A DNA stretch of 64,000 bases from Rhizobium giardinii bv. giardinii H152 (GCF_000379605.1 NZ_KB902713.1:278794-342793), one strand, 5' to 3'; shown: positions 1 through 10,141, counted from the stretch's first letter. A program made the numbers and translations. The notes: generated by a model from the letters alone, not told the origin.

Positions 1-23
1 TCTCTCAACACGCAGGATTTCGA

Positions 24-491
24 ATGGCTGACCTTGATCGTGCAGATCTCGCGCTTCTACGAGCAGTTCAGAGTAACAACCGTCTCACATCCGAAGAGCT
101 AGCGGGCTTGGTCAACCTTTCCCCAACAGCATGTCAGCGTCGCTTAAGGCGGCTTCGGTCGGAGGGCGTTATTGAGGCGGACGTTTCGATTGTGTCACCA
201 AAGGCTGTCGGTAGACAGGTCACGATGATCGTGCTCGTTTCGCTTGAGCGCGAAAGAGCTGATATCGTCGACCGATTCAAAGCGGCCATACGCAATACAA
301 GCGAGGTCATGATCGGATATTATGTCACGGGAGATGCGGACTTTCTTCTGATCGTCACTGCGAAGGATATGGAAGAGTATGAGCAATTCACCCGTCGTTT
401 TTTTTACGAGAACCACGATATCAAGGGTTTCAAAACAATGGTTGTCATGGATCGCGTGAAAGCGAGTTTTGTTTTACCGATCGAATCTTGA
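24..491 (+). CDS. Lrp/AsnC-family transcriptional regulator
   Basis: A 155-residue protein of the usual Lrp length. Residues about 3-60 form the winged helix-turn-helix (LDRADLALLRAVQSNNRLT, then ELAGLVNLSPTACQRRLRRL), and the rest is an RAM/AsnC effector-binding domain ending in VVMDRVKASFVLPI. Such proteins bind DNA as dimers or octamers and respond to amino acids. The gene begins close to the left edge, so its natural target may be a divergent operon outside the window; downstream lies an IS66 insertion, so its original right-hand neighbour is lost. The effector cannot be predicted. Confidence 0.9.
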   Translation: MADLDRADLALLRAVQSNNRLTSEELAGLVNLSPTACQRRLRRLRSEGVIEADVSIVSPKAVGRQVTMIVLVSLERERADIVDRFKAAIRNTSEVMIGYYVTGDADFLLIVTAKDMEEYEQFTRRFFYENHDIKGFKTMVVMDRVKASFVLPIES

Positions 492-1009
492 TCTGGTTCG
501 TGCATCACTGAACCTTCGCTTTTTTTCGAAGGTATAAGCAGGGCTGAGCTGCGCCGACCGAAAGATCATGCCCCCTGTTCCATTGGCATTGAGCCCACTT
601 GCGGACGGTTTGGCCTTGTCTGACGACAGCGTGGAAGCAATGAAACTGGAGGCGTTGCTCCAGGGTTGGGATGATTGCCTCGCCATTCGTTTATCCAAGG
701 GAAATGGGTCCGTTGCGAACGCCGGTCTCGCCACCAAATGCAATCCGGCCCGGTGTGCCGCCGCCGACCTCAGCGCAGCCAAAGACTGTACAGTGGTGCC
801 ACGAGCTCAAACATACCTCGGTGCTTAACCGATCCGCGGTGAAAATGGTAAATGTCTGAACGTAAATACGCGGCTGGCAAAGTACCCTTAATATTGTAAT
901 TCGGGCTAAACTCACTCTAGCCATCTGGAATGCAGATGGAACGGATCTTGAATCTGCATTTGACCTTTGCGGTGGTCGCCTTCTACTGACTTTAACTAGG
1001 CTCAGGACC
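492..1009. other. Stretch without a recognised gene
   Basis: About 500 bases between the Lrp gene and the IS66 element. Short open frames occur on both strands (for example 568-828 on +), but none has a recognisable domain or a convincing ribosome binding site. It was originally continuous with the sequence right of the IS66 element, that is with the IS-hyuA remnant, so it is probably decayed DNA. Confidence 0.4.
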
Positions 1010-1017
1010 TATTAATT
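1010..1017. repeat. Left target-site duplication of IS66 element
   Basis: TATTAATT lies immediately outside the left inverted repeat and is repeated exactly at 3500-3507 outside the right one. Eight bases is the duplication length expected of IS66-family elements. Confidence 0.92.
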
Positions 1018-1104
1018 GTAAGCGGTGCATTGACCCCGTCTGGCGATAGCGGTGGATCGGGCTTATTCGTGTGAGCTCAGGGAATGAGCTTGGTATGAAT
1101 TGCT

Positions 1105-1464
1105 ATGTCTGAACCTATGTCCGAACATAGAACGTTCCATATGATCGAAGCCGTTGCGGGTCGCCTGGAGGGCGCGCCGCGAGAGGTTCGACGTTGGTCA
1201 AATGAGTTGAAGGCTCAGGCGGTAGCCGAAAGCATGGAGCCAGGTGCGAGCGTTTCTGCGATAGCGAGGCGCATAGGGATCGACCCATCGCAATTGTTCA
1301 CGTGGCGGCGCAATGCCCGACTGAAAGCGGAGGCTGTTGTTGATACGGCTCGGGGCGAAAGCTCCACCGCGGACATCATGATCGGCGACGCTGTGATCCG
1401 GGTGAATGTCGCGATCGACGAGCCACATCTCGTCAGGCTGATCCGCGCGGTACGCTCTGCATGA
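1105..1464 (+). CDS. tnpA: IS66-family accessory protein TnpA
   Basis: A 119-residue helix-turn-helix protein of the IS66 orf1/TnpA family: RRWSNELKAQAVAESMEPGA then SVSAIARRIGIDPSQLFTWRR is the classical DNA-binding segment (residues about 35-70). It is the first gene of the element and overlaps tnpB by four bases (ATGA-type), so the two are translationally coupled. A second in-frame ATG five codons in (MSEHRT) could also be the start. Required with TnpB for IS66 transposition in the family; the exact role is not established. Confidence 0.9.
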   Translation: MSEPMSEHRTFHMIEAVAGRLEGAPREVRRWSNELKAQAVAESMEPGASVSAIARRIGIDPSQLFTWRRNARLKAEAVVDTARGESSTADIMIGDAVIRVNVAIDEPHLVRLIRAVRSA

Positions 1465-1805
1465 TACCGGCTGGTACGAAGGTGTTCTTGGCCAGTCATC
1501 CCGTTGACTTCCGCAAAGGTCCAGACAGTCTTTTGGCGCTGGTGCGTGATGCTGGAAGTGATCCCTTCAATGGCTCGCTCTACGTTTTCCGCGCCAAAAG
1601 AGCAGACAGAATAAAGATCGCCTGGTGGGATGGCTCAGGCGTCTGCCTATATTCGAAGCGGCTCGAAAAAAATCAGTTCGTCTGGCCGAAGATCGGACCG
1701 GCCCGCGTGCAGCTCAATCACGCGCAACTGCTTGCACTCGTTGACGGCATGGACTGGAAACGGGTCCGCTCGGCTACGGTGAAACGACCGGAATTTGTTG
1801 GGTAA
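1461..1805 (+). CDS. tnpB: IS66-family accessory protein TnpB
   Basis: 114 residues, the usual length for IS66 Orf2/TnpB. The family hallmarks HPVDFRKGPDSLLALV near the N-terminus, PFNGSLYVFRAKRADRIK, and WWDGSGVCLYSKRLEK are all present. The start overlaps the end of tnpA. The function in transposition is known only genetically. Followed after 74 bases by tnpC. Confidence 0.93.
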   Translation: MIPAGTKVFLASHPVDFRKGPDSLLALVRDAGSDPFNGSLYVFRAKRADRIKIAWWDGSGVCLYSKRLEKNQFVWPKIGPARVQLNHAQLLALVDGMDWKRVRSATVKRPEFVG

Positions 1806-1879
1806 AAGCCCTGCGGCAGAGTGAATCAGGCGGCTGAAACTGAGGGTAAATCTCGCCGAAACATGCTCTACATAAGGGC

Positions 1880-3478
1880 ATGAAACCAGCCGATCTCGAG
1901 CTTCCTGATGACGTTGATGCGCTGAAAGCCATGGTCATGGCGATGGCAGCAAAGGCTGCGCGCGCCGATGTTCTGGAAGACGAAGTCGCTGATCTGAAGG
2001 CCCGCAATACGGACGCGGACGAACAGATCGCCAAGTTGAAGCTGATCCTCAAAGCTTTCAATCGATACAGGTATGGCCGCCGTTCGGAAAAGCAGGGCAA
2101 GTCCATCGAGGCAGACCTGGACGAACAGGGCGCGTTTGTCTTCGAAGAAATCGACATTGGCATTGCCGCGATTGAGGCGCTGGTTTCCAAGGGCCGCAAT
2201 CCAGGCGCTGCAAAGCGTGCGCCGCGCCCGCGCAAGGGCTTCCCGCCGCACCTGGAGCGGGTCCATGTAGTCATCGAGCCGGACGAACTGCCCGAACACG
2301 CTGGCAAACAGAAGGTCCTGATCGGGGAAGATACCTCCGAGCGGCTTGATGTCATTCCGCCGAAGTTCCGGGTGATCGTCACCCATCGCCCGAAGTATGC
2401 CTTCAAGAACGAAGACGGCGTCATCCAGGCCTCAGCCCCGGCGCATATCGTCGAAAGCGGCATTCCGACGGAAGCGCTGCTCGCCTATATCGCGGTCTCC
2501 AAATATGGCGACGGGTTGCCGCTCTATCGACAGGAGGCGATCTTCCTGCGCGACCATGTCGAGGTCGAGCGCGGTATCATGGCGCGGTGGATGGGTAAGC
2601 TCGGGTTCGAACTCGAGATCCTCGCGGACTACACCTTCAGCCAGATCAAACGAGGTGAACGAATATTCGCCGACGAGACGACATTACCGACACTTGTTCC
2701 CGGATCGGGGTCGGCAAAGACAGCGTATTTATGGGCGTACGCGCGGGACGATCGACCGTTCGGCGGCAGTGGTCCGCCGATGGTGGCCTATCGTTTTGAA
2801 GACAGTCGATCCGGCGATTGTGTCGCGCGGCATCTCGAAGGCTATCGCGGTATCCTGCAAATCGACGGATACACTGCCTATAACCGTGTTGCCCGCCCCG
2901 ACCGCGGAAACGATGGCGCTCTATTGGCAGGATGCTGGGCGCATGGTCGCCGTCGGTTTTACGAACTGCACGCGAACGACAGTTCCAAGGTGGCAACGGC
3001 GACAATCGAAAAGATGGGCGCACTTTGGTCGATTGAGGAAAAGGTGCGCGGACAAAGCCCCGATGTTCGCGCAGCCGCCCGCCAGGAGGCCTCCGCTGCA
3101 GTCGTTGCCGATCTCTACAAACTCTGGCAGGACACGCTGCCCCGCATCTCTGGAAAATCAAAGCTCGCCGAAGCCATTCGCTATGCCCTTCATCGACGGG
3201 AAGCCTTCGAACAGTTCCTCCATGACGGGCGCATCGAAATAGACTCCAACATTGTTGAGCGTGCAATCAGACCCCAGGCAATTGTTCGGAAGAACAGCCT
3301 ATTTGCCGGAAATGTAGGGGGCGGAAGGACTTGGGCCACACTCTCTACGCTCATCCAGTCCGCCAAGATGAACGAAGTTGATCCGCTGGCCTGGCTGACG
3401 CAAACGCTTGAGCGTATCGCCGCAGGTTGGCCATCAAGCGATCTCGACGCTCTGATGCCCTGGAACTTCAAGAAGTAA
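1880..3478 (+). CDS. tnpC: IS66-family transposase TnpC
   Basis: A 532-residue transposase. The N-terminal part is a leucine-rich coiled coil (residues about 15-75, AVEAL/IAKLKLILKAFNRYRYGRRSEK), followed by a zinc-binding-like region and the DDE catalytic core: ADETTLPTLVPG (first Asp), LQIDGYTAYNRV (second Asp) and SNIVERAIRP (Glu). The C-terminal NSLFAGNVGGGRTWA motif is also standard. No frameshift or missing catalytic residue is seen, so the element may be active. Confidence 0.95.
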   Translation: MKPADLELPDDVDALKAMVMAMAAKAARADVLEDEVADLKARNTDADEQIAKLKLILKAFNRYRYGRRSEKQGKSIEADLDEQGAFVFEEIDIGIAAIEALVSKGRNPGAAKRAPRPRKGFPPHLERVHVVIEPDELPEHAGKQKVLIGEDTSERLDVIPPKFRVIVTHRPKYAFKNEDGVIQASAPAHIVESGIPTEALLAYIAVSKYGDGLPLYRQEAIFLRDHVEVERGIMARWMGKLGFELEILADYTFSQIKRGERIFADETTLPTLVPGSGSAKTAYLWAYARDDRPFGGSGPPMVAYRFEDSRSGDCVARHLEGYRGILQIDGYTAYNRVARPDRGNDGALLAGCWAHGRRRFYELHANDSSKVATATIEKMGALWSIEEKVRGQSPDVRAAARQEASAAVVADLYKLWQDTLPRISGKSKLAEAIRYALHRREAFEQFLHDGRIEIDSNIVERAIRPQAIVRKNSLFAGNVGGGRTWATLSTLIQSAKMNEVDPLAWLTQTLERIAAGWPSSDLDALMPWNFKK

Positions 3479-3499
3479 CGGCCTCACGTCACCGCTTAC

Positions 3500-3507
3500 T
3501 ATTAATT
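3500..3507. repeat. Right target-site duplication of IS66 element
   Basis: Second copy of TATTAATT, directly following the right terminal inverted repeat that ends at 3499. Confidence 0.92.
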
Positions 3508-3549
3508 TGACTTGAGATGTGATTCACGGCTTCCGAGAAGGAGGCCGTG

Positions 3550-4299
3550 ATGGGTGATTTGTTTTTGCTGAGCGAGCGCCAGATGGCGCGGATATCGCCG
3601 CATTTCCCGCTTTCGCATGGTGTCGCGCGGGTCGACGACCGACGGGTGGTGAGCGGGATCGTCTACGTGGTTGCTCGCGAGCTTGAAATTCCCCGAGTAA
3701 TCGTTCCCACGGTCGCTTCTGTTCTGTCCGCATGGGGAATGCTTAGGAGTGATCTCCGCTATGAAGTGAGCCGAACGCACGTGAGTCATGGAGCGACCTT
3801 GACGGATGAGGGGCTTCGTTCTGTGTACGCGACACTGGAAGCTCAGGCGGAAGAGCGTCTCCGGCGCTGGTTCGCAGGTGAGATCCGAATTGAAAGGTCG
3901 GCGGAGATGCGGTACGGCGAGCAGGTCTTCGAGATGGATGTCTCGCTCGACGGCTTGCGCTGGGACGATCCAGGCATTGCCACGCGCGTTGAGGAGAGAT
4001 TCCACCAGCGCCACGAGGAGCTTTATACCTATTCGTCGCCCGATCAGGAGGTTGTTTTCGTTAATGCTCGCGTTGCCGCCGTTGGCTGTGTAACCGAGCC
4101 TCTACAGGACCGCGCGACGAAGAGAAGCTTGTCATCGCAGGTGTTGAAGCGGGAGCGCCCGGCTTACTTTGATGGCTGGCGAACCGTACCGGTGCATCAG
4201 ATCACCCATCTGGAACCTGGCACCCGCATTGAGGGCCCGGCGATACTGGAAGCGGAGACAACAACCGTCGTAGCGGGCGACGGCGACGTTTCATTGTGA
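3550..4299 (+). pseudogene. Chimeric ORF: IS5/IS427-type transposase start fused to hydantoinase A (hyuA) C-terminus
   Basis: An uninterrupted 249-codon frame with two unrelated parts. Residues 1 to about 40 (MGDLFLLSERQMARISPHFP ... DDRRVVSGIVYV) are the N-terminus of an IS5-superfamily transposase. From about residue 42 (ARELEIPRVIVPTVASVLSA) to the end (GPAILEAETTTVVAGDGDVSL) it is the C-terminal part of hydantoinase/5-oxoprolinase subunit A. The junction is near 3673. The N-terminal ATPase-like half of HyuA is missing, so hydrolase activity is unlikely. A hairpin (TCACGGC 3524-3530 with GCCGTGA 3544-3550) covers the start. ATG 3550 is preferred over GTG 3547 by comparison with IS5-type proteins. 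Confidence 0.82.
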
Positions 4300-4420
4300 A
4301 CGAGCTTGGTTGGCTAGACATCACGTTACGGACTGCGCAATGCAGCGTTCAGTCGTGTGAGAAAGTCGCCTAGATGCCGTTTTCAAGAAGGCTGTTCAGA
4401 TCAGGATCGGGAGAAGTGTT

Positions 4421-5680
4421 ATGACAATTCGGGACCACGCATGGAAACGGGGCGCTCTCAAGGTGCGCGGCGAAGACATGGAGACCATCCAAAGCCGCAC
4501 TCGCCTCGGCACAGGAAGGAGATGTCTCCTGGCAGGACGGTCGGCTGCAAGGCATGAATCACTATGGCGGTGATGACGTGCTCAAAGTCGGCCTTAGTGC
4601 CTTCGAGCGCTATGCATCCACCAACCCGTGGCCCGGCGAGCCTTTCCAAGCGCCATGCGGCTGCAGGATGACTTGGTCACTTCCGCACTCAATCTGCTTG
4701 GCGGCGGTACTGATGCAGCGGGCACCGTCACTTCCGGCGGCACCGAGAGTATCTTCCTGGCAATGAAGGCCGCCCGCGACCTTGCCCATGCCCGCCATGG
4801 CATCACTGCACCGCAGATGGTTATGCCAAACACGGCCCACCCGGCATTCAACCGCCATGCACAGATCCTCGGGATCACGCCGGTACGGGTGCCAGTCGGC
4901 GAGGATTTTCGGGCAGACGTCACGGCCATGGCTGAGGCGATCACTCCCGACACTGTGCTCATTGTGGGCTCGGCCCCCTGCTACCCCTATGGTCTGTTCG
5001 ATCCGATCACCCAACTTGCGGGACTGGCTCTTGAGCGCGGCCTGTGCATGCATGTCGATGCCTGCGTCGGCGGTTTCCAGGCGCCGTTTGTACGCGCCTT
5101 AGGGCGTTCCGTGCCGGATTTTGACCTGTCAGTAGCCGGCGTGACCTCGATCTCGGCGGATCTACACAAATACGGCTTCGCGCTGAAGGGCGCCTCGGTC
5201 GTCCTGTTCGCTCATGCCGACCTGAAGCGTTTTTCCACCTTTACCTTCGAGGATTGGCCTCGCGGGCTCTACGCCACCGACACCTTTTCAGGCACTCGGT
5301 CAGGAGGTCCGGTCGCGGCTGCCTGGGCGATTATGCGATATCTCGGTTTCGATGGATATGTCGATCTGCATCGTCGGATCATGGCCCTACGCGACGAGGC
5401 GATTCAACAGGTTGGCGCGCTTGAGGGTTGCGAACTGATCGGTACCCCGGAGCTATCGCTGATAGCATTCACACCAGCCGGAGCCGACATGAGCGTTCTG
5501 TCGGATAAGATGGGCGAGACCGGCTGGATCTTGAACCTGCTGCGCGAGCCTCCCTCGGTCCAACTAATGTTCAATGTCTCCCACGAAGGACGCGTTGGCG
5601 AGTTTTTCGCTGACTTCGAGCGCGCGCTGCCATCTGCGCGCACGACTACCCAACGCCGCGCTATCACGGCTGACTACTGA
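4421..5680 (+). pseudogene. PLP-dependent decarboxylase/sphingosine-phosphate-lyase-like gene, two frameshifts
   Basis: The intact 3' part (from 4628, 350 codons) shows a group II PLP decarboxylase/S1P-lyase fold: GGTDAAGTVTSGGTESIFLA, GSAPCYPYGLFDPI, HVDACVGGF and SISADLHKYGFALKG with the PLP lysine. The N-terminal part is readable only by switching frame twice. ATG 4421 starts in the same frame as 4628; from about 4491 to about 4645 the homology (QEGDVSWQDGRLQG, then FERYASTNPWPGE) runs in another frame. Two roughly compensating indels have therefore broken it. A good Shine-Dalgarno (GGGAGAAG) precedes 4421. Lies with other decayed amide/amino-acid genes; a truncated product from an internal start is conceivable but would lack the N-terminal dimer region. 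Confidence 0.8.
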
Positions 5681-5760
5681 GCTAAGGATTGCCCAGACAC
5701 GATGAGCGACCAAATGAAACGCTAGCTAGCCAAGACTTCGCAACCCGACGTGACCGCAGA

Positions 5761-6925
5761 ATGAGAATGCACAACCTTACCAACTACCTACTCAACGAAG
5801 CTGAGCGTGAAGCAGTGGTCCAGATGCGTCATGCGATGCATCGCGAGCCGGAATTGTCGAATAGCGAGTGGTCGACCCAGAAGAGGATCGGCGAAACGCT
5901 TGAGAACTTCGGCGTGAGGGGGGCGAAGACGTTCCACAAAACCGGCCTCTATATTGATATCGAGGGGTCGGCACCAGGCCCGAAGCGCTCGATCGCCCTT
6001 CGCGGAGACATCGATGCTTTGCCGATTCAGGAGCAGCGGGAAGATCTGCCATATTAGATCACAGGTTCCCATTGTAATGCACGCCTGCGGCCATGACCTG
6101 CATGGTTCGATCGCCTTGGGAGTTGCACTTGCCTTTCACCGCATGCGAGAGAGATTTTCCGGCCGAGTGCGCGTGTTTTTTCAGCCGGCCGAAGAAGCAG
6201 AACCACTCGATGGCCGAACGGTAGCCGAACATAATCTGCTCGACGGGTTCGACGCCGCGATCGGATTTCATGTCCACACTGGTATCCCCGCAGGGTCGTT
6301 CGGCGCACGTGCTGGCGCCGTCACCAAATCAGCTGACCAGTTTGCAGTCGAGCTTATTGGAACCATGGCGCATGGTGCGACGCCGGATTTAGGGGTGGAT
6401 GCGATTGCGATGGCCGGAGCCTTCATCAACGAGGTTCAGAAGGTCGTGTCGCGCGAGATGCCAGTTGTCGATGGCGCGATTGTAACTATCGGCACCATTC
6501 ATGGCGGGGAGGCGACTAATATTATCTGCCCTTCGGTCGTCATGGAAGGAACAATCCGGACCAGTAGCCCAGAGCGTCGGGAGCTGCTGGTGCGGCGAGT
6601 GCGTGGGGTGGCGGAGGCCGTAGCTGCCATGCATCGGGGCAGTGCGAAGTTCACCGTTCAGGCGGGCGAGCCTCCCGTCGTCAACGATATCGCTATGGTA
6701 GAGAGTTTCCGGCGGCTTGTCGTTCAAACGTTGGGTCAGTCTAAATTTGCTGAAAGGTCAGCGAACTCCGGTAGCGATGACTTCGGGTTTTACTCCAGTT
6801 GCGTGCCATCGATCTATTTTTGGATCGGCAGTCAGGAGCCAGGAAACGAGGCGGGCGTCCATACGCCGACATTCGGGGCCTCGGATAAGATACTCATCCC
6901 AACAGCAGAGTTGGCTTCGGTATAG
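5761..6925 (+). pseudogene. M20-family amidohydrolase (hippurate hydrolase/N-acyl amino acid amidase type), frameshifted
   Basis: Reads as an M20D peptidase in two frames: up to LRGDIDALPIQEQREDLPY (stop at about 6057), then SQVPIVMHACGHDLHGSIAL onward. The metal-binding HACGHD, QPAEE, GFHVHTGIPAG, and late GSDDFGFYSS motifs are present, so all catalytic parts remain, but a one-base insertion near 6054-6057 separates the first 99 codons. The C-terminus (TAELASV) is close to the normal end. Family enzymes hydrolyse N-acyl amino acids in the cytoplasm. Upstream alternative starts at 5689 and 5767 exist. Confidence 0.85.
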
Positions 6926-7119
6926 TTTGCAGCTATTGCACTCCTGAAAGAACCATTCGGGCAGAGCAGAATAAGCTCCCGCGGAACGGTCGAAAGCAGC
7001 AGGCCAGCTAACCTCAAAGCGTTCTCGGTGGCCCGGCGGGACAACGCACTTTAGATCTCCGCTGTTATTTTGGGTTGTAATCAGTCTAAAAAAAGGCGGC
7101 ACGCTTGCCCGCTCCACGG

Positions 7120-7599
7120 TCAGCTTGTCGCCGAATTTCGCCTCGTCTTCTGGCGGGCCGCCAAGACATCCCGGATCGAGAAGCTGGAGTGTATCCGCAA
7201 CACACCGGGCAGCGTCGACAGCACTTCCTTGTGTATGCGCTCGAAAGCCCCCGCACTTTCGACATCGACGCGCAGCATATAGTCCGATCCACCGGTCATC
7301 AGATAGCATTCGCGGATTTCCGGATGCTTGCGCACCGCCGCCTCAAACTTGTCGAGATAGTCTTCCGTTTGCCGTTCGAGCGTGATGTTGATGATGACGG
7401 CGATCGTTGCGTCCGAACTTGCCGTGTCGACGAGCGCGGTATAGCCGCGGATCACCCCGGCGTTTTCCATGATCTTGATACGCCTCAAGCAGGCGGATGG
7501 TGACAGGCCAACCTCGGTCGCGAGCTTGGCGTTACTCATGCGCGCATCGACGCGCAGCAGCCTCAAAATGTTCCGGTCGATATTATCAAGGGCGGTCAT
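7120..7599 (-). CDS. Lrp/AsnC-family regulator, probable DadR (D-alanine catabolism)
   Basis: 159 residues from the start MTALDNIDRNILRLLR, which fits family N-termini better than the upstream ATG nine codons earlier. N-terminal HTH (NAKLATEVGLSPSACLRRI), then an RAM ligand-binding domain (ECYLMTGGSDYMLRVDVES). It is divergent from alr with a 125-bp shared promoter region. In rhizobia and pseudomonads such a gene next to alr/dadX and dadA activates the operon in response to alanine, and the arrangement suggests the same here. The control is inferred from position. Confidence 0.9.
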   Translation of the reverse strand: MTALDNIDRNILRLLRVDARMSNAKLATEVGLSPSACLRRIKIMENAGVIRGYTALVDTASSDATIAVIINITLERQTEDYLDKFEAAVRKHPEIRECYLMTGGSDYMLRVDVESAGAFERIHKEVLSTLPGVLRIHSSFSIRDVLAARQKTRRNSATS

Positions 7600-7724
7600 G
7601 GCAGAATCTTTCAAAACACCGCACATCGTGCGATTCTATACTGATCTTCGCTCGCTTCGAGCGCAAATTCGCAGGCTCTTTCGGTGATTATTTCATATCT
7701 TTCGCTCAGTCTAGGGAGCGGAAG
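7600..7724. promoter_or_regulatory. Shared divergent promoter region of dadR-like regulator and alr
   Basis: 125 bp between the two divergent starts. It is the only place where promoters for both can lie, and Lrp-type regulators usually bind here at several AT-rich imperfect dyads. Contains TTATTTCATATC and similar AT-rich words; no consensus site can be assigned by eye. Confidence 0.4.
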
Positions 7725-8858
7725 ATGAACAACCTTCTATCGGCAAAACATACAAGCGCCGGCGTCGCTGGCTTGGGCGCGACAGGATATCTGACGATCG
7801 ATATCGCTTCGCTCAGTCGCAACTACGAGAAGCTCGCCGCGATGGTCATGCCAGGCCGAGCCGCCGCGGTTGTCAAAGCGGATGCCTATGGGCTCGGCGC
7901 GGAGCGCGTGTCGCGGGCGCTGTATGCAAGAGGTTGCCGGCATTTCTTCGTCGCCCAGTTCGTTGAAGCGCAAGAGCTCAGGCTGGCGCTCGCGCCAGAT
8001 GCGCAGCTCTTTGTGCTGAACGGTTTGCAGCCGGGGGCCGAGATGGCGAGCGCCGAGTTGGGCATCATACCCGTTCTTAATTCTCTGGAGCAGTATCGCC
8101 GCTGGTGTGTGGCTGCACGCTCGCTCAAGCGCACCCTTCCAGCCGTCTTGCAATTCGACACCGGTATGTCACGCCTCGGTTTTCCGCCAGAGGAAAGGCC
8201 GACGCTGGCAAAGGCACTCGAGGAAAATGGCACCGTCGAAGTCCTGTTCATCATGAGCCATCTCGCCTCGGCCGACGAACTCGATGCGACACAAAATGCC
8301 GAACAGCTGGCGGAAATTCGCCGCATCGCCGACGAATTCGCCGGCTTCGACATTTCCATTGCGAATTCCGGCGGCGTGTTCCTGGGCAACGCTTATCACG
8401 GCGTCCTCGCCCGGCCCGGGATCGCACTTTATGGCGGCGCACCGACCGCGGGAGCGCCCAACCCCATGGAGCCGGTCGTCAGCCTCGAGGTCGCCGTTGT
8501 GCAGACCCGCACCGTGCCGGCGGGCACAAAGGTCGGCTATAGCGGCGTTCATGTCACCGACGGCGAGGCACGACTTGCGACGATTGCCGCCGGCTACGCC
8601 GATGGCCTCCCGCGGTCCTTGAGCGGACGCGGCGCCGTCTACTACGATGGCATTCGATTGCCGATCGTCGGACGCGTCTCCATGGACAGCATCACGGTCG
8701 ACGTGTCCGCCCTGCCCGAGGGTGCCTTAAGTCTCGGGAGCCTCGTCGAGGTCATCGGTCCGCATCAATCGCTCGAAGACATCGCGCGCGACGCGGGCAC
8801 AATTTCGTACGAGATCCTGACCAGCCTCGGCCACCGCTATTTTCGGCACTATCGCTAA
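7725..8858 (+). CDS. alr: Alanine racemase (catabolic, DadX/Alr type)
   Basis: 377 residues from ATG 7725, preceded by GGGAGCGGAAG. Converts L- and D-alanine with PLP. The PLP lysine motif [16 protein letters not shown] (Lys near residue 48), the substrate-loop FDTGMSRLG, and the C-terminal catalytic tyrosine region [29 protein letters not shown] (split here: [15 protein letters not shown]) with VGRVSMDS are all present. First gene of an operon with dadA (32-bp gap), a Rid protein and an aldehyde dehydrogenase; with dadA it forms the standard route L-Ala to D-Ala to pyruvate. The longer upstream frame from 7497 runs through the promoter and is not credible. Confidence 0.96.
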   Translation: MNNLLSAKHTSAGVAGLGATGYLTIDIASLSRNYEKLAAMVMPGRAAAVVKADAYGLGAERVSRALYARGCRHFFVAQFVEAQELRLALAPDAQLFVLNGLQPGAEMASAELGIIPVLNSLEQYRRWCVAARSLKRTLPAVLQFDTGMSRLGFPPEERPTLAKALEENGTVEVLFIMSHLASADELDATQNAEQLAEIRRIADEFAGFDISIANSGGVFLGNAYHGVLARPGIALYGGAPTAGAPNPMEPVVSLEVAVVQTRTVPAGTKVGYSGVHVTDGEARLATIAAGYADGLPRSLSGRGAVYYDGIRLPIVGRVSMDSITVDVSALPEGALSLGSLVEVIGPHQSLEDIARDAGTISYEILTSLGHRYFRHYR

Positions 8859-8890
8859 GAGCCTCGTCGGCTCTATCCTGTGGGGAAATT

Positions 8891-10141
8891 ATGAAAGTTG
8901 TTGTTCTCGGCGCCGGTATCGTCGGCGTCACCTCGGCCTACCAGCTTGCCAGGAGCGGACATGACGTGACGGTCATCGACCGTCAGCCAGGCCCGGCACT
9001 GGAAACGAGCTTTGCCAATGCCGGCGAAGTCTCGTTCGGCTATTGCTCGCCCTGGGCCGCACCCGGCATTCCAATGAAGGCGATGAAGTGGCTGTTCATG
9101 GAGCACGCGCCGCTGATCCTGCGCCCGAAAATCGATGCCGCCATGATTGGCTGGATGATCAAGATGCTTTCGAATTGCACGTCGAAGCGCTATGCGATCA
9201 ACAAGAGCCGCATGTTGCGGCTCGCCGACTATAGCCGCGTTTCGCTTGCCGCACTTCGCGCAGAAGCCGGCATTGCGTACGACGAGCGCATGCAGGGCAC
9301 GCTGCAACTGTTCCGGACGCAGGCCCAACTCGACGCCTCGGGCAAGGACGTCAAGGCGCTTGCCGCCGATGGCATTCCCTATGAAGTGCTCGACCGCGAT
9401 GGCTGCATCGGCGTCGAGCCGGCCCTGAAGCATGTGCGCGAAAAGATCGTCGGCGGCCTGCTGACGCCGAAGGACGAAACCGGCGACTGCTTCAAGTTCA
9501 GCAACGATCTCGCGAAAAAGGCCGAAGAGCTCAGCGTGCGCTTCAACTACGGCAGCATCATCCGCGGTCTTGACGTGGAAGGCGGCCGGGTCAAGGGCGT
9601 CATCACCGCGCACGGAACGCTTCAGGCCGACGCCGTCGTGGTGGCGCTCGGCAGCTTCTCTCCGCTGCTCGTCCGGCCGCACGGCATCCGCCTGCCTGTC
9701 TATCCAGTCAAGGGCTATTCGCTGACGATCCCGATCACCGATGCCTCGCGCGCACCGGAATCGACCGTGATGGACGAGACCTTCAAGATCGCCATCACCA
9801 GGCTCGGCGACCGCATCCGCGTCGGGGGCATGGCGGAAATCTCCGGCTATACCAACGATCTCGGCGAGCCCCGCCGCCTGACGCTCCAGCACTCCGTCAC
9901 CGATCTCTTCCCGGGCGGCGACGTGTCGAAGGCGAGCTTCTGGTCGGGCCTTCGCCCCATGACGCCCGATGGTACGCCGGTCATCGGCCCGACGAAGGTC
10001 GCCGGCCTCTATCTCAACACCGGTCACGGCACGCTCGGCTGGACGATGAGCTCCGGTTCGGCCCGGGTGATCTCTGATCTCGTCAGCGGTCGCAAGCCGG
10101 AGATCGACGCCACCGACCTCGCGGTCGCCCGCTACGCCTGA
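8891..10141 (+). CDS. dadA: D-amino acid dehydrogenase small subunit (DadA)
   Basis: A 416-residue FAD-dependent oxidoreductase of the DAO superfamily. N-terminal dinucleotide fold [21 protein letters not shown] (GxGxxG), [19 protein letters not shown] typical of Dad[12 protein letters not shown] mid-protein, and C-terminal [20 protein letters not shown]. Oxidises D-alanine and other D-amino acids to 2-oxo acids and ammonia, passing electrons to the membrane quinone pool. Second gene of the operon; Shine-Dalgarno GGGGAAA lies just before ATG 8891. Full length for the family. Confidence 0.96.
   Translation: MKVVVLGAGIVGVTSAYQLARSGHDVTVIDRQPGPALETSFANAGEVSFGYCSPWAAPGIPMKAMKWLFMEHAPLILRPKIDAAMIGWMIKMLSNCTSKRYAINKSRMLRLADYSRVSLAALRAEAGIAYDERMQGTLQLFRTQAQLDASGKDVKALAADGIPYEVLDRDGCIGVEPALKHVREKIVGGLLTPKDETGDCFKFSNDLAKKAEELSVRFNYGSIIRGLDVEGGRVKGVITAHGTLQADAVVVALGSFSPLLVRPHGIRLPVYPVKGYSLTIPITDASRAPESTVMDETFKIAITRLGDRIRVGGMAEISGYTNDLGEPRRLTLQHSVTDLFPGGDVSKASFWSGLRPMTPDGTPVIGPTKVAGLYLNTGHGTLGWTMSSGSARVISDLVSGRKPEIDATDLAVARYA

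Larger units (their letters stand above)
1018..3499 (+). mobile_element. Complete IS66-family insertion sequence
   Basis: A 2482-bp element. It begins GTAAGCGGTG and ends CACCGCTTAC, the imperfect terminal inverted repeats typical of the IS66 family, and is flanked by the 8-bp direct repeat TATTAATT. It carries the standard three genes tnpA, tnpB and tnpC in one orientation, all open. Intact ends, intact genes and a perfect target duplication suggest a recent insertion, into sequence adjoining an already broken IS fragment. Confidence 0.95.

Noticed and set aside
568..828. Plus-strand ORF of 86 codons between Lrp and IS66
   Set aside because: No domain, no ribosome site, and overlapping ORFs on both strands; kept as unassigned.
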